Assembly (NCBI GenBank): GCA_963845485.1
Contig: CAWJSI010000016.1
Location: forward strand, 62,001 to 126,000
Reading direction: 5' to 3'
Source: Bog-756 sp963845485
GTDB taxonomy: Bacteria > Actinomycetota > Acidimicrobiia > Acidimicrobiales > RAAP-2
Length of the DNA stretch: 64,000 nt
The notes beneath the pieces are model-generated. The model ran no database searches and was not told the origin of the DNA. It saw nothing but the letters and a program-made list of their open reading frames with translations. The position numbers and the translations under genes are program-made. Position 1 is the stretch's first letter; each line of letters begins with the position of its first letter. Shown here in pieces: positions 40,173 through 48,759 of this stretch.

Positions 40173-40640
40173 CTAATGGGGGCTGCCGCCACCCATCAGT
40201 TCCAGCGCATGGGGCAAGAGGTTGGCGATCGATTCGATCGACTCGAGGGCACCGGTGGTCGACCCGGGCAGATTGACGATCAAACACTCGCCTCGGATGC
40301 CGGCCACCCCACGAGACAGGGGGCCGAGCGGACTGGACGACCTGATCGCCTCGGCCAGTCCGGGTGCCAGGCGTTCGAGGACTCCGCAGGTGGCCTCGGG
40401 CGTGGTATCCGAAGGGGCGAATCCGGTACCACCGGTGGTGACGAGAAGGCCGCAGAACCGGTCGGCCAACCGACAGAGCGCCTCGCTGACCGGCTCCAAA
40501 CCGTCGGGCACCACCTCGACCGCCGGGACCACAAAGCCGTGGTCCACGAGATAGGTCCGGAGGGCAGGACCCGATCGGTCCTCTCGGATCCCAGCATGCA
40601 CCGAATCGGACACTGTCAGAACCTTCGCCAGGAGTTCCAT
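40173..40640 (-). CDS. mog: MogA/MoaB-family molybdopterin adenylyltransferase
   Basis: Adenylates molybdopterin before metal insertion. 155 aa with LTVSDSVHAGIREDRSGPAL, LVTTGGTGFAPSDTTPEAT and LIVNLPGSTTGALESI, the MogA/MoaB motifs. ATG 40640 fits the conserved N-terminus; longer starts add unconserved residues. The start lacks a convincing SD. Mog versus MoaB naming is uncertain by sequence alone. Confidence 0.9.
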   Translation of the reverse strand: MELLAKVLTVSDSVHAGIREDRSGPALRTYLVDHGFVVPAVEVVPDGLEPVSEALCRLADRFCGLLVTTGGTGFAPSDTTPEATCGVLERLAPGLAEAIRSSSPLGPLSRGVAGIRGECLIVNLPGSTTGALESIESIANLLPHALELMGGGSPH

Positions 40641-40689
40641 CCCTGGCGCTAACCCGGAGGCATCCGGACGGTACTCGGCCGCCGGGCGG

Positions 40690-41448
40690 TCACCGCACAC
40701 CCATCACGACGACATAACGCCCGGCGCGCTCGACCGCGTCGACCAGGAACAATCCTGCCTCCTTGGCCAGGGACTCGGCCGCGTCGCTCCCCACGTGCGC
40801 CCAAGGGAACCATCGACCCACATGATGGTGTGTCTCCCAGCGCTGGACTCTCGTGCACACGCCGGTGGGACGGGCGTCAACTTCGGCCACCACCTGCCCA
40901 CGGTAATGGAGGAGCTGGCGTGCCCGGCGAAGCATTCGTAAGGGATCGCCTCCGATACCGATGTTGCCGTCAGCTAGGAGGACCCTCGACCACCGTCCCC
41001 CGTCGGGCATTGGATCGAACACATTGCCTTGCAGGGCCGTTCCTCCCCGCTGCTCGGTCATCTCGACGGCGGCGCTGGAGATGTCCACCCCCAGAACAGG
41101 GACACCCCGGGCCGCTAGTGCTGAGGTGAATCGGCCGGGCCCGCAACCGACATCCATGGTCGGGCCCTGACACAGGTCGACAATGGCCTCGTCCACCTCC
41201 CTATCCTGGTCGGTCGATGCCGAACCGCCCAGCCATCGGCCGATGTGCAGTGGCCTGCGGATTCCGTCTGTGTCGGAGATCCAACTCGGTTGGCCTCCGG
41301 AGATGTGTCGGTAGATGACGTCAGGATCGGCGATGCTCCTACCGACCCCAGGTCGGACCTGATGCAATCCATCGGTCCGAACAGACTGGTCCCTCTGGTC
41401 GAGGGTCATCTTTTGATCGGCAAGCATCGGTTCACTGGTATTCGACAC
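40690..41448 (-). CDS. Class I SAM-dependent methyltransferase
   Basis: Predicted methyltransferase of 252 aa from GTG 41448. SAM motif I is MDVGCGPGRFTSALA (about 110-124), with GVDISSAAVEM and VLLADGNIGIGG following. The N-terminal ~50 residues are unconserved. It overlaps the end of the membrane-protein gene by 17 nt and so belongs to the molybdoenzyme transcript. Substrate unknown. Confidence 0.82.
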   Translation of the reverse strand: MSNTSEPMLADQKMTLDQRDQSVRTDGLHQVRPGVGRSIADPDVIYRHISGGQPSWISDTDGIRRPLHIGRWLGGSASTDQDREVDEAIVDLCQGPTMDVGCGPGRFTSALAARGVPVLGVDISSAAVEMTEQRGGTALQGNVFDPMPDGGRWSRVLLADGNIGIGGDPLRMLRRARQLLHYRGQVVAEVDARPTGVCTRVQRWETHHHVGRWFPWAHVGSDAAESLAKEAGLFLVDAVERAGRYVVVMGVR

Positions 41449-42031
41449 CGTCGCCCCCTCCGGATGACCTGGCTCCATCCCGGAAAGCGATCTCCGAGGG
41501 TGCACTGGCATCCCCTGGCGAGAAACTCACCTCGACCGGATGCCGCCGCACCAAGAGCAGTCTGATCCCGTAGGCCAGCGCGCTCGCTCCGAACAGGGCG
41601 GCGCTGATCAGCAGCCACCGATCGAGGAAGGGCGCCTGGGTCAGCCCGGTGGCGTTGTGATAGGCGATCTTTCCCTGCTCGATGATCCCTGGGAAGAACA
41701 TGAGGAAGAGCAGGCCGCTGGCCATGACCGGGATGCGCACGTAGTTGACCGGGGGTACCCGTGGCGTGCGATCGGGCAGTCGCCCGGTCACCGCCCGCCA
41801 TCCAGCCCCGAGGGACCGGTCGGCCAGCGCATACAGCGGGAAGAGCACCACGTCGTGCAGCAGGATGGCGGCGATGAACCACACCAGGATCGACTGCCAC
41901 CAGACCCGTCCGTTCCACAACTGTTTCGTTCCGAGAACGCTGATCACGTAACCGACAAGGGCGAACGACGCCAGCAGTGTCAGCAGGTGCAGGGGATGGC
42001 CTCCGTAGAGGCGTCGGAACCTTGTGCTCAC
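41432..42031 (-). CDS. Four-helix membrane protein of unknown function
   Basis: Unrecognised 199-aa membrane protein with hydrophobic segments near 20-40, 50-75, 105-125 and 145-165 and a Pro/Asp-rich tail. A conserved-looking ILLHDVVLFPLYALADR precedes the loop. GTG 42031 starts 10 nt after the molybdoenzyme stop, and the gene overlaps the methyltransferase, so it is probably a partner of that enzyme (inference). Confidence 0.68.
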   Translation of the reverse strand: MSTRFRRLYGGHPLHLLTLLASFALVGYVISVLGTKQLWNGRVWWQSILVWFIAAILLHDVVLFPLYALADRSLGAGWRAVTGRLPDRTPRVPPVNYVRIPVMASGLLFLMFFPGIIEQGKIAYHNATGLTQAPFLDRWLLISAALFGASALAYGIRLLLVRRHPVEVSFSPGDASAPSEIAFRDGARSSGGGDGVEYQ

Positions 42032-42041
42032 GGCGCGCTCT

Positions 42042-43721
42042 TCACGCCACGAACTCGATCGAACGCACCCACTTGGTGCAGTGGACACCCGGGAGGGCGG
42101 GAACGATGACCCGGGCAGGGAACCCGTGGTCGAGCGAGAGATCTACGCCGTTGACCTTAAGGGCCAAGAGCGCGTCTTGGGCCAGCACCTGGTTGGAGGC
42201 CAGCCACGCCTCGCCGAACCCCCCGCCCTTCTCGAGGGACTTCACGTGCGCCGCACTAGGTGATGCCACCCCGGCCATCCGGGCCAGATCGGCAAGTCGG
42301 ACGCCGCTCCACTGTTGAGTGGTGGACCATCCCTCGACACAGGCGATGGGGAGCTCGGCTGCGTGCTGCTCCATGGCCAGGAGCGAGGCCCTGCTCACCA
42401 GCACGTCCCGAGTGCCACCGCTCAGCGCCAGCTGCCAGGTCTCTCCAGTCTCTTCCGGGTCGATCGCCGCGGCCTGGGCCGTGCGGTTGATCTGGAAATC
42501 GTTCGGCCCCGAACCGTAGGACCGTCCGCGGGGTAGGAGCAGGGCGGCACTGCGGGTCACGCCGCCGAGCGTCTGCCCGACGGAAAGGACGGCGATCATC
42601 AGCGATCCGCCACCGACCACGGCCAATGCTCCCCGACGACTGATGGTGGCCTTCCCCGGCGAAGGGGCAACCAGGCCGTCGGGGTCCATGGGCTCTGGTC
42701 GGGTGTCGTCCAGCGAGGTCCTCAGTTCGGTACGGAGCGACCGAGACCGCAGGCTACGCACCATGGTGGGGAGCTTGAGAGACACGTGAACGACGAAGCC
42801 GACGATGAAGACCCAAGCGCCGAAGTAGTGGGCCGTGTAGAAGCTGAATCCGAAGATGTAGTCGTACTGGATGTTGAGGATGCCGGTGGCCATCTCGAAG
42901 ACGATTCCCCCGACGATCATGATCAGCGACAGCCGCTCGAGCAGGTTGGCCAACGATCGGATCGCCGGCCAGACGAACAGCTTGGGCATGACTGACCACA
43001 ACTTGGCGAGCACCACCGGTACCAACACCAGGCCGAGGCCGACATGCATTCCCTCGGTCAGCTGGAACAACCACGCCGGGCGGGCGGGCCAGCGGAAGTA
43101 GGGCAGATGCAGGAACCCAACGTGGGCCGGGATGGCCTGGTGGAACTGGGGTCCATAGGCGATGAAGTCAAGGAGCCCGGTGACCATCACCAGCGGCAAG
43201 GAGATGAGCAGCAAAAAACCCAGCACCGAAGTGAGCCATGGGCCGCGGATCGGACTCCGCCACACGTCGCTCCCGGGCAGACCGGGGGGGCGATGCGCGG
43301 CGACTCTCTCCCACAGCCGTCGGGGGAATCCGAACTCCGGCGCTGCGTCACCAGTGCGGGCGATCGCGACGTTGTCTTCGATCGGCTTGGTGGCCTCGGG
43401 CGATTGGGCGTTTACTGATGTGGTCTCGATCCTCTCGGTCGATCCCGACCCATGCGGTTCGCCAGGCACCCATGCGCTCGGCTGCTGGTCGAGAGGCTCT
43501 GGTGTCGGCCCATCGGACACTTGCCCATCATCGACCACCGCCTCCTCATCGGGCGGTGCCTTGCCATCAGCGGATGCCTCCTCGTCGGGAACAGATTCGA
43601 CGGCATCGGCGCCTGCATCGGCGTCGATCGCTTCATTGCCTCCTACCTCGGCATCCTCATGCGATGCTTTCGTGCCGCCATCAGTGGGATCCGATTCGTG
43701 ACGAGAGGCTGGCGGAGTCAC
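42042..43721 (-). CDS. Cytochrome b561-like / sulfite-oxidase-like molybdoenzyme fusion
   Basis: 559 aa. An acidic low-complexity N-terminus (1-125) is followed by about five helices with histidines (AIPAHVGFLHLPYF, LTEGMHVGLGL, YTAHYFGAW, VVHVSLKLP) resembling a heme-b membrane domain. Then a cytosolic linker, an internal Tat-like motif plus helix (ISRRGALAVVGGGSLMIAVL), and a sulfite-oxidase-type molybdopterin domain (LPIACVEGWSTTQQWSGVRLADL) with the metal-ligand cysteine. The enzyme domain would lie outside, with electrons passing to or from the b heme. Substrate unknown. A near-consensus -10 TACGGG ends 6 nt before GTG 43721. Confidence 0.85.
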   Translation of the reverse strand: MTPPASRHESDPTDGGTKASHEDAEVGGNEAIDADAGADAVESVPDEEASADGKAPPDEEAVVDDGQVSDGPTPEPLDQQPSAWVPGEPHGSGSTERIETTSVNAQSPEATKPIEDNVAIARTGDAAPEFGFPRRLWERVAAHRPPGLPGSDVWRSPIRGPWLTSVLGFLLLISLPLVMVTGLLDFIAYGPQFHQAIPAHVGFLHLPYFRWPARPAWLFQLTEGMHVGLGLVLVPVVLAKLWSVMPKLFVWPAIRSLANLLERLSLIMIVGGIVFEMATGILNIQYDYIFGFSFYTAHYFGAWVFIVGFVVHVSLKLPTMVRSLRSRSLRTELRTSLDDTRPEPMDPDGLVAPSPGKATISRRGALAVVGGGSLMIAVLSVGQTLGGVTRSAALLLPRGRSYGSGPNDFQINRTAQAAAIDPEETGETWQLALSGGTRDVLVSRASLLAMEQHAAELPIACVEGWSTTQQWSGVRLADLARMAGVASPSAAHVKSLEKGGGFGEAWLASNQVLAQDALLALKVNGVDLSLDHGFPARVIVPALPGVHCTKWVRSIEFVA

Positions 43722-43949
43722 CGGCAGCCCGTACTCTCAGCGATCGGGCCCGGCTCGCCGCGGGGGCGCCGTTTGGGCCCTCCAGCGTTGTACGGACCCA
43801 TCTCGCACTGTACCCCGGCCTCCATGGTTCGGGGCCGGAGCCGTGTCGCCGCTTGGGCGCGCACCATCTCTCTGCAACTCACAATCTCCTAGTCCCCAGT
43901 GGCCTGCTTTCCGTTACGCGGCGTCGGGGCGACCGAGAGCCGCCCCGGG

Positions 43950-43955
43950 TACTGT
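43950..43955 (+). promoter_or_regulatory. -10 box, GT-C-like gene
   Basis: TACTGT, 6 nt before GTG 43962. Confidence 0.58.
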
Positions 43956-43961
43956 GCCGTG

Positions 43962-45365
43962 GTGCGGACATCCCCGAGCACAGTGGATCTCCTCCCCACA
44001 GGGCGGCCAGAGACGTCCTGGGTCGAGCGCTACCGCAACGACCTCCTGTGGGGCGCCGTTCTCGTCCTCCTGGTTGCCGCTGCCTTCGTCGTCCCTCACT
44101 TTCACCTCGACTGGCTGTCCCCAGTGGTCCGTCAACCCCCCGCCGAGTATCGGATTCTGGCCGGGACTGCACCGCTCCTTGCCTCGTGGATGCCCCACGT
44201 CGGCTCGGCCACTCCCGGCGCGGTGATCGTGGCCATCGCCGTCGTCGTGGGGGGCCCGGCGGCGGCTCGGCGACTGCCCTGGCGGGGATTGGTGGGAGCT
44301 GCGTGGCTGACCGCGCTGGCATGGACAATGGCCCTGACGCTCATCGATGGCTGGAAGGTCGGCTTCGTCGACCGGATGGCTGGGGGCTTCGGCTACCTGC
44401 ACGATGTGCATCATGTGCACGGGATCCACGCCTTCTTCCAGTACTACGCCTCCCACATCCCTTCTCCCCGGGCCGGGTCGTGGGACATCGAGAGCTCCGC
44501 CCATCCGCCACTGGGGCTGTTGACGTTCACTGTCCTCCACCGGGTAGGCCTGTCCGGACCGACCTGGGCCAGCTTGTTCGTCGTAGTGGTGGGCACCAGT
44601 GCGGCGGCGGCCGTGCTCGTCACAGTGAAGGCGCTGTGCAGTGAACCGATGGCACGGCGGGTCGCTCCGTTCGTGGCCCTGGCACCGGTGGCGGTGTGGA
44701 TCGGGGTATCCGCCGATGCCTATTACGCAGGCGTGGCGGCATGGGGGCTGACCCTTCTCGCCCTCGCCGCCTCGGGTTCGCCTCGTCACGCCACGCTGCT
44801 AGCGCTGGGTGGAGGGGTTCTCCTCGGATGCAGCGTCTACCTCAGTTACGGCTTGATCCTCCTGGTCGTCCCAGCCGCAGCCATCCTGTTCTCCTCCCGA
44901 AACTACCGCCCCTTGGTGCCTGCGCTACTCGGATCCCTCGCCGTCGCCGGGGTGGTGACCGGTCTCGGCTTCTCGTGGTTCACCGGTCTGACACTGCTCC
45001 GGCAGCGTTACCTGTCGACGATCGCCATGGACCGACCCTTCGCCTACTGGGTGTGGGGCGACCTCGCCGCCTTGACCTGTGCCATCGGACTGCCGGCGGC
45101 CATCGCACTGCGGCGGGCCTTCGATGGCGGGCGGCTGCGGTGCAGGAGTGGGATCAACGTGCTCCTAGTATCGATGGTGGTCGCAGTGGTCGTGGCTGAT
45201 CTCAGCGCCATGAGCAAAGCCGAGACGGAGCGCATCTGGCTCCCCTTCGCCGTGTGGCTGGTGGCCGCACCCGCACTCCTCCCGCGCCGGAGCCATCGGT
45301 ACGCCCTCGTCGTGCAGGCCGTGGGGGCCCTTTTCATCAACAGCCTGCTGCTCACCACCTGGTAA
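43962..45365 (+). CDS. Polytopic membrane protein, GT-C-like
   Basis: 467 aa with about 11-12 helices and an extracellular loop after helix 3 containing YLHDVHHVHGIHAFFQYYAS and HPPLGLLTF, typical in position and character for lipid-phosphate-sugar-dependent GT-C enzymes. SKAETERIWLPF near the C-terminus recurs in such proteins. GTG 43962 is 6 nt after TACTGT (leaderless), replacing longer in-frame starts. It lies between the molybdoenzyme genes and glycosyltransferases; sugar transfer is inferred. Confidence 0.68.
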   Translation: MRTSPSTVDLLPTGRPETSWVERYRNDLLWGAVLVLLVAAAFVVPHFHLDWLSPVVRQPPAEYRILAGTAPLLASWMPHVGSATPGAVIVAIAVVVGGPAAARRLPWRGLVGAAWLTALAWTMALTLIDGWKVGFVDRMAGGFGYLHDVHHVHGIHAFFQYYASHIPSPRAGSWDIESSAHPPLGLLTFTVLHRVGLSGPTWASLFVVVVGTSAAAAVLVTVKALCSEPMARRVAPFVALAPVAVWIGVSADAYYAGVAAWGLTLLALAASGSPRHATLLALGGGVLLGCSVYLSYGLILLVVPAAAILFSSRNYRPLVPALLGSLAVAGVVTGLGFSWFTGLTLLRQRYLSTIAMDRPFAYWVWGDLAALTCAIGLPAAIALRRAFDGGRLRCRSGINVLLVSMVVAVVVADLSAMSKAETERIWLPFAVWLVAAPALLPRRSHRYALVVQAVGALFINSLLLTTW

Positions 45366-45391
45366 CCGGGGATGCTGGGCCCCTGGGACCG

Positions 45392-46081
45392 CTACGGGGA
45401 ACCGGTTGGGCCCTGTTCGAGCCGTCGAAGGGCCTGTGCGAATCGGCTTGTTGTCGCCATACCTCCGGCTACCAGCCGGGCATCGTCCGGTGTGTCCACA
45501 TCGGTGAGGAGGGGCAGTTCAGCGACAGCGCAACCAAGCGCCGCCAGGGCCGCCAGCGTGAGGGCACCGGTGTCGGAGCGCGACATCGGAATGTCCCCGA
45601 GGACCGAGGCCGCGCCGGCGTCGGTGACCCCGAGGGCCCACCATCCTCCGTCCGTAGCCATGCCCAGCACGGCGTCGGTGTCGTCGGCCAGCAGGGTGTC
45701 GGCGGCCATGGTCAGCAGCTCACCGCTCAACTGGGGCGTGTCCATCCCAATCTGGAGTACGGGAAGTCCGGCCCGGGAGGCCTCGCGGTGGGCGTGCACC
45801 AGCCGCTCGGCGAAGGTGGCGCCATCCTGTGGGATGACCATGACGTCGTTCAGTGCCAGTCCGATTTCGACCCCGTCCTGGGCGAGGGCCAGATCCCCAC
45901 TGAGAGCTACGACCCGTTCCACTACGTCCGACGCCCGGACAGCAATCATGGTGTCGAGGAACGCCGCGGCGGCAAGCCCGGCGGCCCCGTCAGACCCGAA
46001 GGCCGGCGCCAACCGGGTCTTTGCCTCTCCGGGGACGGGAGCCTTCGCCATGACCAGCAGAGTGCACGGCCTCGGCGTCAT
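45392..46081 (-). CDS. TIGR04282/DUF2064-type transferase
   Basis: GT-A-fold nucleotide-sugar-type transferase of 229 aa. MAKAPVPGEAKTRLAPAFG is the hallmark N-terminus, followed by IGMDTPQLSGELL, LGMATDGGWWALG and LTDVDTPDDARL. Relatives were named arsenosugar or rSAM/selenodomain-associated transferases. ATG 46081 overlaps the upstream GT2 stop by 4 nt, so it is the last gene of the epimerase-GT2-transferase run. Confidence 0.86.
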   Translation of the reverse strand: MTPRPCTLLVMAKAPVPGEAKTRLAPAFGSDGAAGLAAAAFLDTMIAVRASDVVERVVALSGDLALAQDGVEIGLALNDVMVIPQDGATFAERLVHAHREASRAGLPVLQIGMDTPQLSGELLTMAADTLLADDTDAVLGMATDGGWWALGVTDAGAASVLGDIPMSRSDTGALTLAALAALGCAVAELPLLTDVDTPDDARLVAGGMATTSRFAQALRRLEQGPTGSP

Positions 46082-46737
46082 CGGATGACCTTCAAGAAGT
46101 CCCACGTGGCAACGGCACTACCCCTAACTGAGCCGGAGACCTTGGAGGAGCCGGCAGTTCGGGGCCGATAGGTCACAGAGCGCTCCTCCACTCGTAGTCC
46201 AGTCCGGCCCGCTCGTACCAGCAGCTCGAGCGGGTAGCCGGACCGCCTGTCCTCGACCCCCAATGCCAGCAGGGTCTCACGACGGATGGCCCGCACCGCT
46301 CCGATGTCGTGCACGGGTAGGCGGAACCTCTGGCGCAGTCGTGCGGCCACGATGGCATTACCGGCCCGCGCGTGGGCCGGCCAGTGGGTGCCGGGTACCG
46401 GCCGCCTCCGCCCGACGGCCAGGTCCACACCCGCCCGGACCAACTCGACGAGCACCGGTAGCTCACCGGGATCCATCGAGCCGTCGCCATCGAGCACGCA
46501 GACGATGGACGGCCGGGCCGCCTCCACCCCGGCCTGCACGGCCGCCCCGTACCCCGGGGTCGCCTCCACCACCACCCGCGCGCCGTGGGTGGAAGCCACC
46601 GAAGCCGTTCCGTCGTCGGACCCGTTGTCCACCACCACTACTTCGTAGCCCGCCGGCATACTGGCCAGCACGCCAGGCAGCGACCCGGCCTCGTTGCGAC
46701 ACGGGACAACCACGGTCACCCGATCGAGGTCAGACAC
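46078..46737 (-). CDS. Family 2 glycosyltransferase
   Basis: Inverting GT-A transferase of 219 aa. TVVVPCRNEAGSLPGVL, VVVDNGSDDGT, the metal site VLDGDGSMDPGEL and a late SYPLELLVRAGR-like acceptor region (GYPLELLVRAG) are seen. No C-terminal helices, so it is the short soluble type akin to dolichol-phosphate-mannose synthase relatives. GTG 46737 overlaps the epimerase gene by 8 nt. Confidence 0.88.
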   Translation of the reverse strand: MSDLDRVTVVVPCRNEAGSLPGVLASMPAGYEVVVVDNGSDDGTASVASTHGARVVVEATPGYGAAVQAGVEAARPSIVCVLDGDGSMDPGELPVLVELVRAGVDLAVGRRRPVPGTHWPAHARAGNAIVAARLRQRFRLPVHDIGAVRAIRRETLLALGVEDRRSGYPLELLVRAGRTGLRVEERSVTYRPRTAGSSKVSGSVRGSAVATWDFLKVIR

Positions 46738-47809
46738 GTGGTGATCCCGACCCCTGCGCGTCACGCAGCGGCGCCCAGGCGAACCGACGAAGGCCTTCGT
46801 CAGGCGCCACGGAGGCAGTGAAGTCGAGCAACTCGGCAGCGCGAGCCGGGTCCGCCACGATGTGGCGGACATCGCCCGGGCGATACTGCCCAGTGATGAT
46901 CGGTGGCGGTCCCTCACGGGCATGGGCCACGCTCTGTGCCACCTGCTCGATGGTGATCGGTCGCCCAGAGCAGACGTTGAGGGGGATGAACCCGGCAAGT
47001 TCGGACTCGATGGATCGGACGTTGGCCTCGGCCACATCCGTGACATGCACGAAGTCCCGGGTCTGTCTGCCGTCCTCGTAGACCCGGGGCGCCTCGCCTG
47101 CCTCGAGGGAGGAACGGAACATAGCGGCCACACCCGAATACGGGGTGTCCCGGGGCATCCCCTCGCCGTAGACATTGTGATAGCGCAGCGCAGTGACCGA
47201 TCCTCCCGAAGCCAGGGACCAGGCCAGGGCGAAATGTTCCTGGGCCAGCTTGCTGGCCGCGTACAGACTCCTCGGCCGGAGCGGCGCATCCTCGCTCACC
47301 AGTTCCCACGCCAGCGGCTCCCCACCGATCGGGCACCGGTTGTCGAACTCACCCCGGTCAAGATCGGTCGCCCTCCGGGCCGGAGGCAGCACTGGACCAT
47401 GGACAGCGCACCGGTACCGTCCGTCGCCGTAGACCACCATGGACGAGGCCAGGACCAATCGTCGACAGCCGGAGCGGTGCATGGCGGCGAGCAGCACCGC
47501 TGTCCCGAAATCGTTGTGGCTGGCGAATGCCGGGGCATCCTCGGCGTCGATCCCGGCACCGACCACGGCAGCCTGGTGGCAGACCACATCGACACCCCGG
47601 AGCACCCGCTCCATGGCTCCGGCGTCCCGTACGTCAAGGGGGAGGACGCCCTCAGGTGGTGTCGGGGAGGCACCGTGGGCCGAGGCGAGCAGCAGGTCGA
47701 CTGCGACCACCTCGTGTCCACGACGGCCGAGGGCCAGGCCGACCTGGGTGCCGATGAAGCCGGCTGCACCGGTGAGCAGCACCCTCACCGCATTCCGGCC
47801 CTCTCGCAT
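46730..47809 (-). CDS. NAD-dependent sugar epimerase/dehydratase
   Basis: Extended SDR of up to 359 aa. LLTGAAGFIGTQVGLALG is the NAD loop, LASSMVVYG and catalytic YAASK are intact, and RYHNVYGEGM and RQTRDFVHVTDVAEA match UDP-sugar 4-epimerases. An insert (about 125-165, with CPIGGEPLAWEL) is unusual. ATG 47809 is the longest start; GTG codons at about residue 8 or 10 are alternatives. It starts the minus-strand glycan run. Confidence 0.87.
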   Translation of the reverse strand: MREGRNAVRVLLTGAAGFIGTQVGLALGRRGHEVVAVDLLLASAHGASPTPPEGVLPLDVRDAGAMERVLRGVDVVCHQAAVVGAGIDAEDAPAFASHNDFGTAVLLAAMHRSGCRRLVLASSMVVYGDGRYRCAVHGPVLPPARRATDLDRGEFDNRCPIGGEPLAWELVSEDAPLRPRSLYAASKLAQEHFALAWSLASGGSVTALRYHNVYGEGMPRDTPYSGVAAMFRSSLEAGEAPRVYEDGRQTRDFVHVTDVAEANVRSIESELAGFIPLNVCSGRPITIEQVAQSVAHAREGPPPIITGQYRPGDVRHIVADPARAAELLDFTASVAPDEGLRRFAWAPLRDAQGSGSPRV

Positions 47810-47849
47810 CGGTAGCTCACCGCCACGATGGTAGGCGTCGTGGCCTCGG

Positions 47850-47855
47850 TATCGT
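47850..47855 (+). promoter_or_regulatory. -10 box, purine nucleoside phosphorylase
   Basis: TATCGT, 7 nt before ATG 47863. Confidence 0.58.
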
Positions 47856-47862
47856 CAATGTC

Positions 47863-48690
47863 ATGCCCGCATCCCTTGACCCCTTTTCCCTAGCCGAACA
47901 GTCCGCTGCCTCGATCGCGGTGGTCAGCGCCGTTCCCGCCCATGACGTGGCCGTCATTCTCGGCACCGGGCTGGCCGACGCGGCCGGCGCCTTGGGCGGC
48001 CGGGCTTCACGGCACGATCTGGGCTCACTGGCCGGGCTGCCCGGCGCGTTCGTCCCCCACCAGCGATCCGAGGTGTGGAGCATCGAGGTCGGCGGTCTCC
48101 GGGTACTGGCCTTTCTCGGTCGACTCCACCTCTACGAGGGGTACTCCGGAGTCGAAGTGGCCCACCTGGTTCGCACCGCAGTGGCCACGGGATGCGGGAC
48201 GGTGGTCATCACCAACGCCTCGGGTGCGCTCGATCCCGACCTTACCCCCGGTGATCTGGTGGTCATCACCGACCACCTCAACCTCACCGGTGTATCGCCG
48301 CTCACCGGGGTCCCGACCAGCGATGGACGCCCGAGCCCCTTCGTCGATCTGGTCGGAGCCTGGTCGCCACGACTTCGGGCACTGGCGCACCAGGCCGGCG
48401 ACACCCTGGCCGAGGGCGTCTATGCCCAGGTGATCGGACCCCACTTCGAAACGCCGGCAGAGATCCGCATGCTCCGGACCATGGGGGCCGATCTGGTGGG
48501 CATGTCGAGCGTGCTCGAAGCCATCGCCGCACGGCAGCTGGGGGCCGAGATCCTCGGGCTGTCGTTGGTCACCAACATGGCAGCCGGGCTGGTCCCGGGA
48601 GGGGTCGCTCCCGCCGCCATCCTTGATGTGGCCGAACAACGTGCTGCGGACATCGGGGGGATCATCCGCCATGTCCTCTTGGCCCTCTGA
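47863..48690 (+). CDS. Purine nucleoside phosphorylase (trimeric type)
   Basis: Cleaves purine nucleosides with phosphate, salvage pathway. 275 aa with VILGTGLADAAGAL, the phosphate/base region GRLHLYEGYSGVEV, TNASGALDPDL, ITDHLNLTG, and GADLVGMSSVLEAIAARQLG with SLVTNMAAGL. ATG 47863 lies 7 nt after TATCGT (leaderless). Divergent from the epimerase gene; no metabolic link to it is evident. Confidence 0.92.
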   Translation: MPASLDPFSLAEQSAASIAVVSAVPAHDVAVILGTGLADAAGALGGRASRHDLGSLAGLPGAFVPHQRSEVWSIEVGGLRVLAFLGRLHLYEGYSGVEVAHLVRTAVATGCGTVVITNASGALDPDLTPGDLVVITDHLNLTGVSPLTGVPTSDGRPSPFVDLVGAWSPRLRALAHQAGDTLAEGVYAQVIGPHFETPAEIRMLRTMGADLVGMSSVLEAIAARQLGAEILGLSLVTNMAAGLVPGGVAPAAILDVAEQRAADIGGIIRHVLLAL

Positions 48691-48747
48691 CTCTCCCGCT
48701 CCTGAGGCAACTCCTCCACCTGCAGCCACCTGGGACCCCAACGCCCG

Positions 48748-48753
48748 TAACAT
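48748..48753 (+). promoter_or_regulatory. -10 box, exported molybdoenzyme
   Basis: TAACAT, 6 nt before GTG 48760. Confidence 0.58.
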
Positions 48754-48759
48754 CGCCAT

